Source of the DNA: a virus
Strand: one strand, 5' to 3'
Length of the DNA: 46,462 nt
IMG/VR virus record: IMGVR_UViG_3300044998_000299
Location: 1-46,462 of that record
How positions within the stretch are numbered: position 1 is the first letter of the stretch; each line of letters begins with the position of its first letter. This document shows, one piece after another, positions 33,855 to 41,347 of the stretch. Position numbers and translations under genes: made by a program. The notes beneath the pieces were generated by a model. It worked only from the letters and a program-made list of their open reading frames with translations, was not told the origin of the DNA and did not search any database.

Positions 33855-34346
33855 TCAGAACGGGATTTCGTCGTCGAGATCAGACCGCGCGCCGCCGTCG
33901 AAACCGCCGCCGCGCGCCGGCTGGCCGCCCCCGCCGTAGCTGCCGGTCGGGTCGTGGCCGACATTGCGGTCGATCTGCGCGCCAGCGCTGTCGCCGCGGC
34001 CGTCAAGCGGCGTGAGTTCGCCCCGGTAGGGGCGCAGCACGATTTCAGTCGTGTAGCGGTCGGCACCCGACTGGTCCTGCCACTTGCGGGTTTCGATCGC
34101 CCCCTCGACGTAGACCTTCGATCCCTTGCGCAGGTACTGTTCCGCGATTCGCGCGAGCGGTTCCGAATAGATGGCGACCGAATGCCATTCGGTCTTCTCC
34201 TTGCGCTCGCCCGACGCCTTGTCGCGCCACGTCTCGGACGTGGCGATGCGCAGGTTGACCACCTTGCTGCCGTTCTGGAACGTCCGCACCTCGGGGTCGC
34301 GGCCGAGGTTGCCGATCAGAATGACCTTGTTCACCGATCCCGCCAT
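33855..34346 (-). CDS. ssb: Single-stranded DNA-binding protein, 163 residues
   Basis: Classic bacterial-type SSB: OB fold from residue 4 ([17 protein letters not shown]) through [31 protein letters not shown] and RYTTEIVL, a Gly-rich linker, and the acidic tip DDEIPF that recruits replication and repair partners. It binds ssDNA as a tetramer during replication and recombination and should cooperate with RecT, the helicase and the primase here. A consensus TTGACA lies upstream in the leader, so it may have its own promoter. Confidence 0.96.
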   Translation of the reverse strand: MAGSVNKVILIGNLGRDPEVRTFQNGSKVVNLRIATSETWRDKASGERKEKTEWHSVAIYSEPLARIAEQYLRKGSKVYVEGAIETRKWQDQSGADRYTTEIVLRPYRGELTPLDGRGDSAGAQIDRNVGHDPTGSYGGGGQPARGGGFDGGARSDLDDEIPF

Positions 34347-34370
34347 CAGCGACCGGCCTCGCGCGCGCGC

Positions 34371-34399
34371 GCGTATCTCATAACCCTAACCTTTGTCAA
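34371..34399 (-). promoter_or_regulatory. Candidate sigma70-type promoter for ssb and late genes
   Basis: A perfect -35 (TTGACA, 34399-34394) is followed after 16-17 bases by the weak -10 candidates GATACG or ATACGC. The ssb start is about 25-30 bases further. It lies in an AT-richer, purine-striped leader unlike the rest of the window. Direct evidence is the -35 match only. Confidence 0.45.
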
Positions 34400-34440
34400 G
34401 TCCCTATCTCTCTATTCTGTCTATTCTCTATCTCTCTCTG
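34396..34440 (-). repeat. Purine-striped low-complexity leader
   Basis: On the minus strand this is a run of AGAGA, GATAG and AGAATAG-like units; on the plus strand it reads as CT-rich. It is markedly lower in GC than the flanks. It could be an accessible, unstructured leader or replication-initiation DNA. No protein is implied. Confidence 0.55.
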
Positions 34441-34705
34441 CTGGCTGGTGAGCGTTGTTGTTGAGGTATAGGACGACCAGCCCCCGGCAATTGTGCCGGG
34501 GCGGTCCCTGTACCTCGTCGATCCTGCTGGCCGGAGCCGCGCCGCCGCCGGAGGTCCAGCCGTGGCGTGCACCTGCCCGGACTGGTTGGCCGCTACTTGC
34601 GACGGAGGTGCTTCCGCCGGGGACCGCGCTTCGGCCTTTCGGACTGCGCTGTGCCTGGGTCCCGCCCCACAGTAGGCACTGATACCGGATCGCCGCTGCC
34701 GTCAT
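34421..34705 (-). CDS. Doubtful ORF, 94 residues
   Basis: ATG 34705 has GAGAG four bases upstream and the frame stays open into the purine-striped tract. The composition (many Gly, Ala, Ser and Arg) looks like a chance reading of GC-rich DNA apart from the last 25 residues (HNCRGLVVLYLNNNAHQPAERDRE, in parts). It sits between the primase and ssb genes on the same strand. It may simply be non-coding leader. Confidence 0.25.
   Translation of the reverse strand: MTAAAIRYQCLLWGGTQAQRSPKGRSAVPGGSTSVASSGQPVRAGARHGWTSGGGAAPASRIDEVQGPPRHNCRGLVVLYLNNNAHQPAERDRE
34482..34501. terminator. Perfect 8-bp GC-rich hairpin between primase and ssb
   Basis: CCCCGGCA and TGCCGGGG flank a 4-base loop. No T-tract follows on either strand, so it would be a factor-dependent terminator, processing site or replication structure rather than a canonical intrinsic terminator. 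Confidence 0.4.
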
Positions 34706-34780
34706 CTCGCTCTCGCGTCTGGAACCGACCAGCGACCCGGCCCCGCGCTGATTTGGCGCGCGCGGGGGTGCGCCTGTGGC

Positions 34781-35698
34781 CTATTGAGGCCGCACCTCCC
34801 GCAGCAGCAGCGCCGTGGCGCGCAGGCCGTGGCGCTGGTGGTAGTCGTTCCAGTCACCCGCTTCGGGTGGCATTGTCCACTGGCGGCCCGAGGCACGGGC
34901 GTAGAATTCTCCGGTCCCGAGGCCGTTCAAGTGCTTGATCGGTTTGTCGTGGTCAGCCGCGACGATTGCGCCGCGGATCGAGGCGGCGACGCGGGCGGCG
35001 TTGTTGGCGGCGAAGGCGCAGAGGACGGTTGCCGACCGTCCCAGGAATTGCAGCGCGGCACGGACGCTGAGCGCAGTGGCGATTCCCTCGCACACCCAGG
35101 TCTCGTGCCCTGTGCTGATCCTGTAGGAAGAGCCGCTCATCTGGCCACGCAGTATGTTCCGCTTGGCGCCATCCTGCCCGATGATCTGGACGGTGGCAAG
35201 GGTGTTTTCGATCCACCCCGGCACGATCAGCCACGGCCCCGGCCCGTCGGGCAGCGCGCGGGTGATCGCACGCCCGAGCTCGTGCTGCGGGATCAGAGGC
35301 CGCAGGTCGTCGATTACCAGCCCGCGCGTGTCGGCAAAGCCTTTCGCGGCCAGATACAGGTGTTGATCGTGGCGGCAGGCGCGGACGATAGCGGTGCAGA
35401 TGCGGGCGACCTCGGCGTGCTCATCAGCAGCGCGGCGTTCGGCCTTCGGATCGCGACGAACCAGAGTCGCGGGCATTGGGCTGCACGCATCGCCCACGCG
35501 GAACGTGTGGCTCTGCCCCGTCACCCAGTTCCAAGCGACGCCGCCCGTGCCGTCTGGCCAGACCAGGACGCGGCCGGAGCCGTTAGTCCGCGGTTTGCCC
35601 TCGACCGGGCACGGCACCCAGCGGCCGGGGGTGACGCGCGGCGGGGGCGAAATCCCGACCGCGTGGCAAGCCTCCCGGATTGCGTCGTCGAGGGTCAC
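34781..35698 (-). CDS. TOPRIM-domain primase (phage TraC/P4-like), 305 residues
   Basis: Starts at GTG 35698, in a GTGA overlap with the helicase stop; the open frame upstream is a shadow of the helicase gene. The N-terminal part has the small fold seen in DnaG-like phage primases (GRWVPCPVEGKPRTNG). The TOPRIM signature is present: VCEGIATALSVRAAL supplies the catalytic Glu, and IVAADHD gives the DxD-type metal site. The conserved end EAGDWNDYHQRHGL is typical. It probably makes RNA primers with the adjacent helicase. There is no replicative polymerase gene in the window, so host polymerase use is likely. Confidence 0.85.
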   Translation of the reverse strand: MTLDDAIREACHAVGISPPPRVTPGRWVPCPVEGKPRTNGSGRVLVWPDGTGGVAWNWVTGQSHTFRVGDACSPMPATLVRRDPKAERRAADEHAEVARICTAIVRACRHDQHLYLAAKGFADTRGLVIDDLRPLIPQHELGRAITRALPDGPGPWLIVPGWIENTLATVQIIGQDGAKRNILRGQMSGSSYRISTGHETWVCEGIATALSVRAALQFLGRSATVLCAFAANNAARVAASIRGAIVAADHDKPIKHLNGLGTGEFYARASGRQWTMPPEAGDWNDYHQRHGLRATALLLREVRPQ

Positions 35699-37248
35699 GC
35701 TGCACTCCGTTGTTTGCGGAACCGGCGCACCTCGCGCTCGACCAGCGCCAGCGCGTCGCTGTCGGCGGCGCCGAGCACAGGTGCCTCGAACCAGCCGCGC
35801 GGGAGTTTCGCGCCGGGATAGATGCCCGCCCAGATACCGTAGGCCCAGCGCCGCGCCTTGTTCGGATCGCGCGCGCGGGAGAAAGCGTAGATCAGCGCTG
35901 CGTCCCAGATCGAGCGCGGATTGCCGAGGCACGGCGCCCGCAGTCCGTCGCGCGGGGTGAGCGCGTAGCGCGAGGCGTCGAACGCCTGCAGCGTGCCCGC
36001 CACGTTGACAATCCCGGATCGTGCCGGGCGCTCGTATCCGCACGCCAGACAGGTCGGCCCGCGCATGACGGCGCTGCACTCTGGGCAGGTAATTGACTCG
36101 CGGGTTTTCTTGTCGCGCGTGCGGGCCTTGGAGTCCTGCTTTTCGGCGGCGTCCAGTTCGCCCGCGCCGTTCTGCCAGATGTCGAACATCTCTCCGGCGA
36201 ACCGTTCGACGTTGCCGCTGTGGTCCAGCCACAATGCCTTTGATTTGCCCGGCGCGGACCGCATCACGCGACCGATTTCCTGCATGTGCCCGCTCAGGCT
36301 TTTGCGGTAGGGCCGACACGAAATGCCGACCAGGCAATCCGGCACGTCGAACCCTTTTGTCAGCACGCCGCACGATACCAGTCCGACGATCACGCTGTCG
36401 GGGCGCCGGAATTCGGCGATTTTGGCGGCGCGCTCCGCGTCGTTCCGGTCCAGATAGCTGATCTGCTGGAAATTGTAGCCCGCCGCCCGGAACTCGGCGC
36501 ACAGTGCGCGGCCGTGGGCCACGGTGGGCGAGAACACGATGGTCTTGACTGGCCCGCCGAAATGTTCGCGCGTTTTGCACTCCCATTCGCGCACCACGTC
36601 GCCGATGATCTTGATCCCGGCGGCGGTGGCGCTTTCGTCGCTGAACTCGCCGTCCCAGCCCACCGCCAACTCGGCGTCGTCCGGGGATTTGGCAACGTAG
36701 ATCGTCGGCTCGATCAGGTGGCCGTCCTCGATCAGCAGGCGGGTGGAGCGAACGTTGACGATCCCGTGCCAGTCGCGGGCCATTCCGCGCGTGAACGGTG
36801 TCGCAGTCAGGCCGATACAGATGGCGTCCGGGTGGCGGTCCATCAGATCGATGGTCGCCTTCATCCGGCAGTGCGCCTCGTCCACCACGATCAGCGATGG
36901 CGCGCGCGGCAGGATGCGGCGGGCGAGGGTTTGTGCGCTGCAGACCTGGACGTGCTCGCGCGGCTCCCAGCGCGGGTGATTGCCCTGAACGACGCCGTGC
37001 GGGATTCCGTAGCTGTCGAGCACGGCGCTGGTCTGATCGACGAGCGCCACGCGGTCCACGATGAAGAGGCTGTACGACCCTTTGCGTGCGGCCTCGGCCA
37101 GCAATTTCGACGCCAAGACCGTTTTGCCTGATCCTGTCGCGGCACACAGAATGAGCCGCCGTTTCCCATCCCTGATCTGCTCGCGCAGCGCCTCGATCGC
37201 GGCGGCCTGGTAGTCGCGCAGCTCGATCTGCCTTGTGGAGTTGAGCAT
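35695..37248 (-). CDS. SF2 DEAH-box helicase with zinc finger, 517 residues
   Basis: Starts at ATG 37248, sharing ATGA with the previous stop; upstream open sequence is a shadow. Helicase motifs are Walker A AATGSGKT (36-43), DEAH (123-126), TATPF (148-152) and a motif VI-like QEIGRVMR near 300. A zinc ribbon with CPEC and CLAC lies near residue 370. This design is common among SF2 helicases of temperate and virulent phages and serves replication or recombination. The primase is translated next and overlaps by 4 bases. Confidence 0.87.
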   Translation of the reverse strand: MLNSTRQIELRDYQAAAIEALREQIRDGKRRLILCAATGSGKTVLASKLLAEAARKGSYSLFIVDRVALVDQTSAVLDSYGIPHGVVQGNHPRWEPREHVQVCSAQTLARRILPRAPSLIVVDEAHCRMKATIDLMDRHPDAICIGLTATPFTRGMARDWHGIVNVRSTRLLIEDGHLIEPTIYVAKSPDDAELAVGWDGEFSDESATAAGIKIIGDVVREWECKTREHFGGPVKTIVFSPTVAHGRALCAEFRAAGYNFQQISYLDRNDAERAAKIAEFRRPDSVIVGLVSCGVLTKGFDVPDCLVGISCRPYRKSLSGHMQEIGRVMRSAPGKSKALWLDHSGNVERFAGEMFDIWQNGAGELDAAEKQDSKARTRDKKTRESITCPECSAVMRGPTCLACGYERPARSGIVNVAGTLQAFDASRYALTPRDGLRAPCLGNPRSIWDAALIYAFSRARDPNKARRWAYGIWAGIYPGAKLPRGWFEAPVLGAADSDALALVEREVRRFRKQRSAA

Positions 37249-37508
37249 CAGCACCGCGTCACCTCGCGATAGGCGGCCTCCTCGGCTTCGGCGCGCGGCT
37301 GGCCGCCGTCGTATTCGCGGATGGCGGCGCGCTCGACCCATGCGTCGTAATCCGGCCAGACCTCTCGGGCCAGCGCGTCGTAGTGGCGCGGCTCGCGCAG
37401 CCATGCGATTGCGGCGTCGGAGAGCCGCCCTCGGCGCAGCCGCAGGGTCCAGCGGTCGCGGATCACCTCGCCGCCGTTGGCGCGGACGCGATCCAGGATC
37501 GGGGTCAC
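37248..37508 (-). CDS. Hypothetical protein, 86 residues
   Basis: Start GTG 37508 overlaps the methylase stop (GTGA) and its own stop overlaps the helicase start (ATGA), so it is translated within a coupled operon. The product starts with TPILDRVRANGGEVIRDRWTLRLRRGRLSDAAIAWL, read here in parts, which looks like a small DNA-binding or regulatory fold, and ends AEEAAYREVTRC. I do not recognise the family. Confidence 0.65.
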   Translation of the reverse strand: MTPILDRVRANGGEVIRDRWTLRLRRGRLSDAAIAWLREPRHYDALAREVWPDYDAWVERAAIREYDGGQPRAEAEEAAYREVTRC

Positions 37509-38524
37509 AGCAGCGCCTCCTGCTGAGGCGCGACACACGCGGGCGAGAACCAGAGCACCTCGCGCGCGGCGTTTTGTCTGCCGCGTCCGTTGCCTTGAGA
37601 ACCGAACCCCCCTTTAGTCTTCCAGCGATAGAACGACCAATCGGACGGCATTTCGTGTTCGGTATTGTATCCTGCGAGGCAGATGCGCATGTCGGGATGT
37701 TTGCCTGCTTCGATTGCCCATTCGCGGGCCTGCGCGGCAACGGAGCCGTCGTCGTGGTTATAGAGACCGTCCGTGCGTTCGTCGTTGGAATAGGGCGGGT
37801 CAAGGAAAACGGCAGTTTTGCCGTGCCGCCACGTCACGCTGTCGCCGAGGACGCGCGACCAGTCGCCGTTGGTGATCCGAACGTTTCGCAGTCTGGCGGA
37901 TAGCGCGGCGAACCAGTCGGTGATCCACTGCCTGCGGTCGCCCGATTGCGGCCGTTGTCGGTGGATGCCTTGGCCTCCCAAAAGACGCGGCATTTGCCGG
38001 TTGATGCCCCGCCCGGCGTTTCCCAGATGCGGCAGTTGCTGCTTGACGCCCCGGCCAGCGGCGCTTTTCACCCATTCCTCGCCGGTCCACCGCCACGGGC
38101 CGTTGCCGCTGCACCAGCCGCCGCTGATCCAGCAGCAGATTCCCCACACCCACCAGCCTGCGATTTTGGCGTCGTATGCGTCGGGGTTGCCGAGGATGCG
38201 CGCAAGACGATCCTTTCCCTCGGTGATCAACCAATAATGGCGGGCGTGCAGATCGGCCTCGGACACCGGCCAGTCGGCCCATTCCGCAACTTCGTCGGGG
38301 GCGGCCTTGATCGCGCGCCAGAAATTGGCAAGGAACCCGTCGGCGTCGTTGACCGTTTCGACGCCGGTGAACGGCTGGGGCCGTGCGAGCAGAACAGCGC
38401 CGGAGCCGAAAAAAGGCTCGACGTAGTTCTGCACGTCACCGAACCGGCGCCAGATTTCGGCCGCGACGCGGCTTTTTCCGCCGAACCACGGGAACGGCGT
38501 TTGCAACGGCGCTGCGCTGTTCAC
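37505..38524 (-). CDS. D12-class DNA N6-adenine methyltransferase (Dam-like), 339 residues
   Basis: Motif I-like FPWFGGKSRVA near the start binds SAM, YVEPFFGSGAVLL follows, and the catalytic DPPY sits near residue 244 (FLDPPYSND). A C-terminal segment ends with REVLWFSP, usual for the class. Between residues about 154 and 193 lie three tandem repeats of about 14 residues (AGRGVKQQLPHLGN, AGRGINRQMPRLLG, GQGIHRQRPQSGD), an insert seen in several phage Dam-type enzymes. It probably protects DNA from host restriction or controls timing. It starts at GTG 38524 in a GTGA overlap. Confidence 0.9.
   Translation of the reverse strand: MNSAAPLQTPFPWFGGKSRVAAEIWRRFGDVQNYVEPFFGSGAVLLARPQPFTGVETVNDADGFLANFWRAIKAAPDEVAEWADWPVSEADLHARHYWLITEGKDRLARILGNPDAYDAKIAGWWVWGICCWISGGWCSGNGPWRWTGEEWVKSAAGRGVKQQLPHLGNAGRGINRQMPRLLGGQGIHRQRPQSGDRRQWITDWFAALSARLRNVRITNGDWSRVLGDSVTWRHGKTAVFLDPPYSNDERTDGLYNHDDGSVAAQAREWAIEAGKHPDMRICLAGYNTEHEMPSDWSFYRWKTKGGFGSQGNGRGRQNAAREVLWFSPACVAPQQEALL
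37935..38060 (-). repeat. Three 14-residue tandem repeats inside the Dam-like gene
   Basis: Repeats encode an A/G-GRG-[VI]-[KNH]-[QR]-Q-x-P pattern. The DNA copies have diverged but keep the 42-base spacing. They form an insert between the SAM-binding and catalytic halves. Confidence 0.7.
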
Positions 38525-39402
38525 AGTGTGATCTCCTGCGCGGCGAGCCGACCCTCAAGCTCCTTGACCCTGTGCTCCAGGCCATTGCTCCGACGCGTCT
38601 CGCGCGCGAGCTGGGCCTGCACTTCGCGGAGCCTGCCGCGCGTGCGGCGTTCTGCGTCCAGCGCCGCGCCCAGCTTGCGCCCGAGGTCGCCCTCGGCGGT
38701 GAGCACCGCGATCTGGTCGCGCAGTTCGTCGCGTTCGGCCTCGACGCGGCGGCGCTTTTCCCGCTCCTCGACCAGCTGCGCTTTGAGCCCAACCACCTCG
38801 TCGATCAGCGCGTCGGTTGTGAGTTTCGCCAGCTCGCGCCGCAGCCGCGCTTCCGCATCCGACACGTCGCGCGCCGGCTCGGTCTCCCCGTCACCCAAAA
38901 CCTCGCGCCGCAGCCTGGCCTTGGTCGGCTCTTCGCCCCGTTCCACGATTTCCCGCAGCGCGCGCTCCGTCCGGCCCGGCTCGGCGGCCTCCGCGTCGCG
39001 CAACCGGCGCGCCTCGTGGATTTCGTCGCGGCGCAGCCCGAGGTCTGAAGGGCCGACCCTGCAATTGTTGGGGTCTACAACAATTGGGTTGCCCGCCGTG
39101 CGAACCTCACCCCGCGCCTGCGCCGCGTCGTATTCGTCCGCTAGCCGGATTTTCGCCCGCGCCTCGATCAGCAGCGCGTCGGCCTGCGCGCGGTAGACGG
39201 CGGCGATCACCTCGTCATGCGCCGCCTTGGCCCGCGCCATCCGCCCGGCCGTTTTTGCGGCATCGTAGGCCACCCGCGCCAGATCGCGCGCCTCCAGCAC
39301 TTCGCCGCTGGTCCGCGCCGCCAGAAGCGCCGCTGCCGCGCGATCGATCAGCGTCGGCAGGTGTTGGGTTTTGGCCTGCTCAATCACGTCCACGTCATTC
39401 AT
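38521..39402 (-). CDS. Coiled-coil protein, 293 residues
   Basis: Start at ATG 39402 behind GGAG (6-base spacing), overlapping the resolvase stop. The first 110 residues are helical (TLIDRAAAALLAARTSGEVLEARDLARVAYDAAK, in parts). A central segment PSDLGLRRDEIHEARRLRDAE resembles DNA-binding helices of phage replication proteins. From about residue 185 there is a long coiled coil (LKAQLVEEREKRRRVEAERDELRDQIAVL, in parts). A replication or recombination accessory role is suggested by neighbours. Confidence 0.6.
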   Translation of the reverse strand: MNDVDVIEQAKTQHLPTLIDRAAAALLAARTSGEVLEARDLARVAYDAAKTAGRMARAKAAHDEVIAAVYRAQADALLIEARAKIRLADEYDAAQARGEVRTAGNPIVVDPNNCRVGPSDLGLRRDEIHEARRLRDAEAAEPGRTERALREIVERGEEPTKARLRREVLGDGETEPARDVSDAEARLRRELAKLTTDALIDEVVGLKAQLVEEREKRRRVEAERDELRDQIAVLTAEGDLGRKLGAALDAERRTRGRLREVQAQLARETRRSNGLEHRVKELEGRLAAQEITL

Positions 39403-39811
39403 GTGCTGCTCCAAGTGCGGTCACCTCAACGCGCGTCCCCTCGATCTCGCCCCACAGTTTGCGCACCGTGAGCTCGGCCACCTGCGCATCGTCCGTCCAC
39501 GCCAGGCGGTTCAGCGCGTCCTTGACCGCCTTGGCGATATTGTCGGCGTCCGGTTTCTGAGCGTGGGGCTGCCCGAGACAGGCAGCGCGCCGTCGCGCCG
39601 ACCACGAGGCCGGCGGTGCGAACGTCGCCACGACCACGACCCGCACCGGCCCCTCGATAGGGGCGCGGAACACCGGCGCGGCCAGCGTGCGCACGAGGTG
39701 CTCGAAAAGCTCGTTCTCAGGCGGATTGAACGCGCGCGCGCGACCCCGGATCGTCCCCACACGATGGCGCTGTTTGGCGTAGGGCCTGCCGGGGATGAAG
39801 ATTGAGGGCAT
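39395..39811 (-). CDS. rusA: RusA-like Holliday junction resolvase, 138 residues
   Basis: Family signature is clear: a short N-terminal beta part (IPGRPYAKQRHRV), then KPDADNIAKAVKDALN with the paired Asp residues of the RusA active site, and TDDAQVAELTVRKLWG with the later catalytic Asp. It resolves four-way junctions produced by phage recombination and replication. ATG 39811 is chosen; GTG 39823 is in frame but less likely. It is the first gene of the leftward replication operon after the terminator-like hairpin. Confidence 0.92.
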   Translation of the reverse strand: MPSIFIPGRPYAKQRHRVGTIRGRARAFNPPENELFEHLVRTLAAPVFRAPIEGPVRVVVVATFAPPASWSARRRAACLGQPHAQKPDADNIAKAVKDALNRLAWTDDAQVAELTVRKLWGEIEGTRVEVTALGAAHE

Positions 39812-39824
39812 CGCGTCTCTCACG

Positions 39825-39857
39825 AAAAAGCGCCGGCGGGGCGACCTGCACCCCGCC
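39825..39857 (-). terminator. Terminator-like hairpin after the repressor gene
   Basis: GGCGGGG and CCCCGCC make a perfect 7-bp stem with a 9-base loop (39835-39857). On the minus strand a TTTTT run (39829-39825) follows 5 bases after the stem. It lies between the repressor stop and the resolvase start, so it could stop or attenuate leaderless repressor transcripts before they reach the replication genes. Confidence 0.5.
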
Positions 39858-39899
39858 AGCAGACCGCCAGTTCAGGGAGGAGAGACAAACAAGCGGCGG

Positions 39900-40112
39900 T
39901 CATGGAGTGCCCTCATCGTCAGCGCGGCGCGCGTGCCTGAACGCGAACAGTTCGCGCGGCAGGTCGCGTCCGGTCAGCTCGCACAGCGCATCGTACCACA
40001 GCGCTGGCAGACGCCGCGCATTGGCAGCACGCTGCACTCTGATCAGGCTCACGCCGACGGCGCGCGCGACGCACTCGTGGCCGATGGTGTCGATGATGGA
40101 CCGCGGTGTCAT
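39900..40112 (-). CDS. Cro-like HTH repressor, 70 residues
   Basis: Starts at ATG 40112. The sequence matches small Cro-type regulators of alphaproteobacterial phages: RSIIDTIGHECVARAVGVSLIRVQRAANARRLPALWYDAL has the helix-turn-helix around residues 10-32, and LTGRDLPRELFAFR is the usual end. It should bind operators in the adjacent divergent control region. A -10 box ends 6 bases before the ATG and no ribosome site exists, so the mRNA is probably leaderless. Confidence 0.85.
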   Translation of the reverse strand: MTPRSIIDTIGHECVARAVGVSLIRVQRAANARRLPALWYDALCELTGRDLPRELFAFRHARRADDEGTP

Positions 40113-40118
40113 GGCCGA

Positions 40119-40147
40119 ACCATACAGACGTCGCCACCGCCAGGCAA
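40119..40147 (-). promoter_or_regulatory. Promoter of the repressor
   Basis: TTGCCT (-35, 40147-40142) and TATGGT (-10, 40124-40119) are separated by exactly 17 bases on the minus strand. The start codon lies where transcription should begin. Confidence 0.7.
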
Positions 40148-40150
40148 GCG

Positions 40151-40184
40151 ATTTTTTGTCTTGACCGGCGCACATTTTCTGTCT
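40151..40184. promoter_or_regulatory. Direct-repeat operator candidates
   Basis: ATTTTTTGTCT (40151-40161) and ATTTTCTGTCT (40174-40184) match at 10 of 11 positions with 23-base spacing, about two helical turns. The first touches the -35 and the second the -10 of the rightward promoter. They are the best candidate binding sites of the Cro-like protein. Confidence 0.6.
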
Positions 40185-40189
40185 AGCGT
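40161..40189 (+). promoter_or_regulatory. Promoter of the rightward operon
   Basis: TTGACC (-35, 40161-40166), 17-base spacer, TAGCGT (-10, 40184-40189). The leader ends with GAGGAGAGAC upstream of the first start at 40216. The direct-repeat operators overlap both boxes. Confidence 0.6.
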
Positions 40190-40215
40190 GGCAGCACCTG
40201 ACGAGGAGAGACGAC

Positions 40216-40443
40216 ATGGCTAGCACAGCGCACATGATGGGCAAAGGCGAGTTCAGGCTCGTGCAGACGCCGACGGGCGAGGACGACGTTCGGATCGAGT
40301 ATTGGCTGGGCGTTAGCGGCAACGGCGCGTGTCTGCGCACCGTCAATCCCGACGGTCTGGTGACGATCTCACACGTCCACGATCCCCGTCGGATCGAGGA
40401 CTGGCTGGCTCGCTACGAATACGAGCTGGAGCGTGGTGCGTGA
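40216..40443 (+). CDS. Hypothetical protein, 75 residues
   Basis: First gene of the rightward operon, with a strong GAGGAG ribosome site 7-8 bases upstream of ATG 40216. Predicted beta-rich (EFRLVQTPTGEDDVRIEYWLGV), ending with a helix (RRIEDWLARYEYELERG). The stop overlaps the nuclease start (TGATG). A small recombination accessory or early regulatory role is possible. Family unknown. Confidence 0.7.
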   Translation: MASTAHMMGKGEFRLVQTPTGEDDVRIEYWLGVSGNGACLRTVNPDGLVTISHVHDPRRIEDWLARYEYELERGA

Positions 40444-41342
40444 TGCTGGGCGCCGGCTTGCACTTCGACGTTTCCGAGGCGCGCTATCACGCGGACGACC
40501 TGCTGAACGTGCCCACCCTGTCGAGCAGCGTCGCGCGCCAGATACTGCGCAGCCCGCTCCACGGCTGGACCGCGCACCCGCGCCTCAATCCCGACTATGC
40601 GCCGCGTGAGAGCGCTGCGTTCGACCTTGGGCGCGCCGTGCACCGGGCGGTGCTGGGGCGCGGCGGCGATTACGTGGCGATCCCTGACGAGCTGCTGTCG
40701 GACGACGGCGCGATCCGCTCGAAAGCCGCGCGCGAGTGGGTGGCAGACGCGCGCGCGCAGGGACGCACGCCGCTGAAACGGGACGTTTTCAACCAGGTCT
40801 ACACGGTCGCGGAGGCCGTTGCGACACGGCTGGCCGAAATGGCCATCCGCCTCGATCCGGAGCGCAGCGAGGTCACCGCGCTGGCCGAGGTGGACGGCGT
40901 GTGGTGCCGGGCGCGGATCGACAATCTGCCCGAGCGCGGCGGGGTGTTCTACGACCTGAAAACAACGACCGACGCCGGTGTTGACGCGGTGATCCGCGCG
41001 GTGGAGTTTTACGGCTACGATCTGCAGATCGCGCACTACCAGGCGGTGCTCGAAGCCGCGACGGGCGAGCGCCGCCGCGCGCGGCTGATCTTCGTCGAGA
41101 AAGACCCGCCGTACGAGGTCGCCGTCGTCGAGCTGCTGGATGATCCTGACGCCGACGCCGACTGGATGCGGGCGGCGCGGGCCAAGGCGGCCGAGGCCCG
41201 CCGTCTCTGGTCCGAGTGCCTGCGCACCGGGCAGTGGCCGGGCTATCCGCGCGCGGTGCAGATCGTCGGCGCCCGCGGCTGGGATCAGGCGCGGTGGCTC
41301 CAACGGCTGGCAGCGCAAACCGATCAACTCAACCCGGGATAG
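40443..41342 (+). CDS. PD-(D/E)XK nuclease, RecE/YqaJ-like exonuclease, 299 residues
   Basis: A phage exonuclease that would degrade one strand of dsDNA ends to feed RecT. The signature lies in AFDLGRAVHRAVLG, then ALAEVDGVWCRARIDNLPERGGVFYDLKTTTDAG, where Asp (in RID) and Asp-x-Lys (in DLKT) form the PD-(D/E)XK core, followed by YGYDLQIAHYQAVL with the conserved Gln and Tyr. The next gene is RecT. ATG 40443 overlaps the upstream stop. Size fits the truncated RecE-type nucleases. Confidence 0.87.
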   Translation: MLGAGLHFDVSEARYHADDLLNVPTLSSSVARQILRSPLHGWTAHPRLNPDYAPRESAAFDLGRAVHRAVLGRGGDYVAIPDELLSDDGAIRSKAAREWVADARAQGRTPLKRDVFNQVYTVAEAVATRLAEMAIRLDPERSEVTALAEVDGVWCRARIDNLPERGGVFYDLKTTTDAGVDAVIRAVEFYGYDLQIAHYQAVLEAATGERRRARLIFVEKDPPYEVAVVELLDDPDADADWMRAARAKAAEARRLWSECLRTGQWPGYPRAVQIVGARGWDQARWLQRLAAQTDQLNPG

Positions 41343-41347
41343 ACATC

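Larger units (their letters stand above)
34347..34780 (-). other. Gap between primase and ssb: mostly no gene, with repeats and a hairpin
   Basis: Contents from right to left: the primase stop, then a 94-codon ORF (34705-34421) of uncertain status, a perfect 8-bp hairpin (34482-34501), a purine-striped tract (34396-34440), the TTGACA promoter candidate, and a (CG)6 run before ssb. A plus-strand ORF here carries CTCPDW, part of a SWIM-type motif, but lacks its final Cys-x-His. Confidence 0.6.

Noticed and set aside
34493-34675. Plus-strand ORF with CTCPDW, suggestive of a SWIM zinc finger
   Set aside because: The required final Cys-x-His is missing, there is no ribosome site, and neighbours are on the other strand.
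34781-37147. 788-codon frame across primase and helicase
   Set aside because: Only the part after GTG 35698 looks like protein; the earlier part is an Arg/Pro-rich shadow of the helicase.
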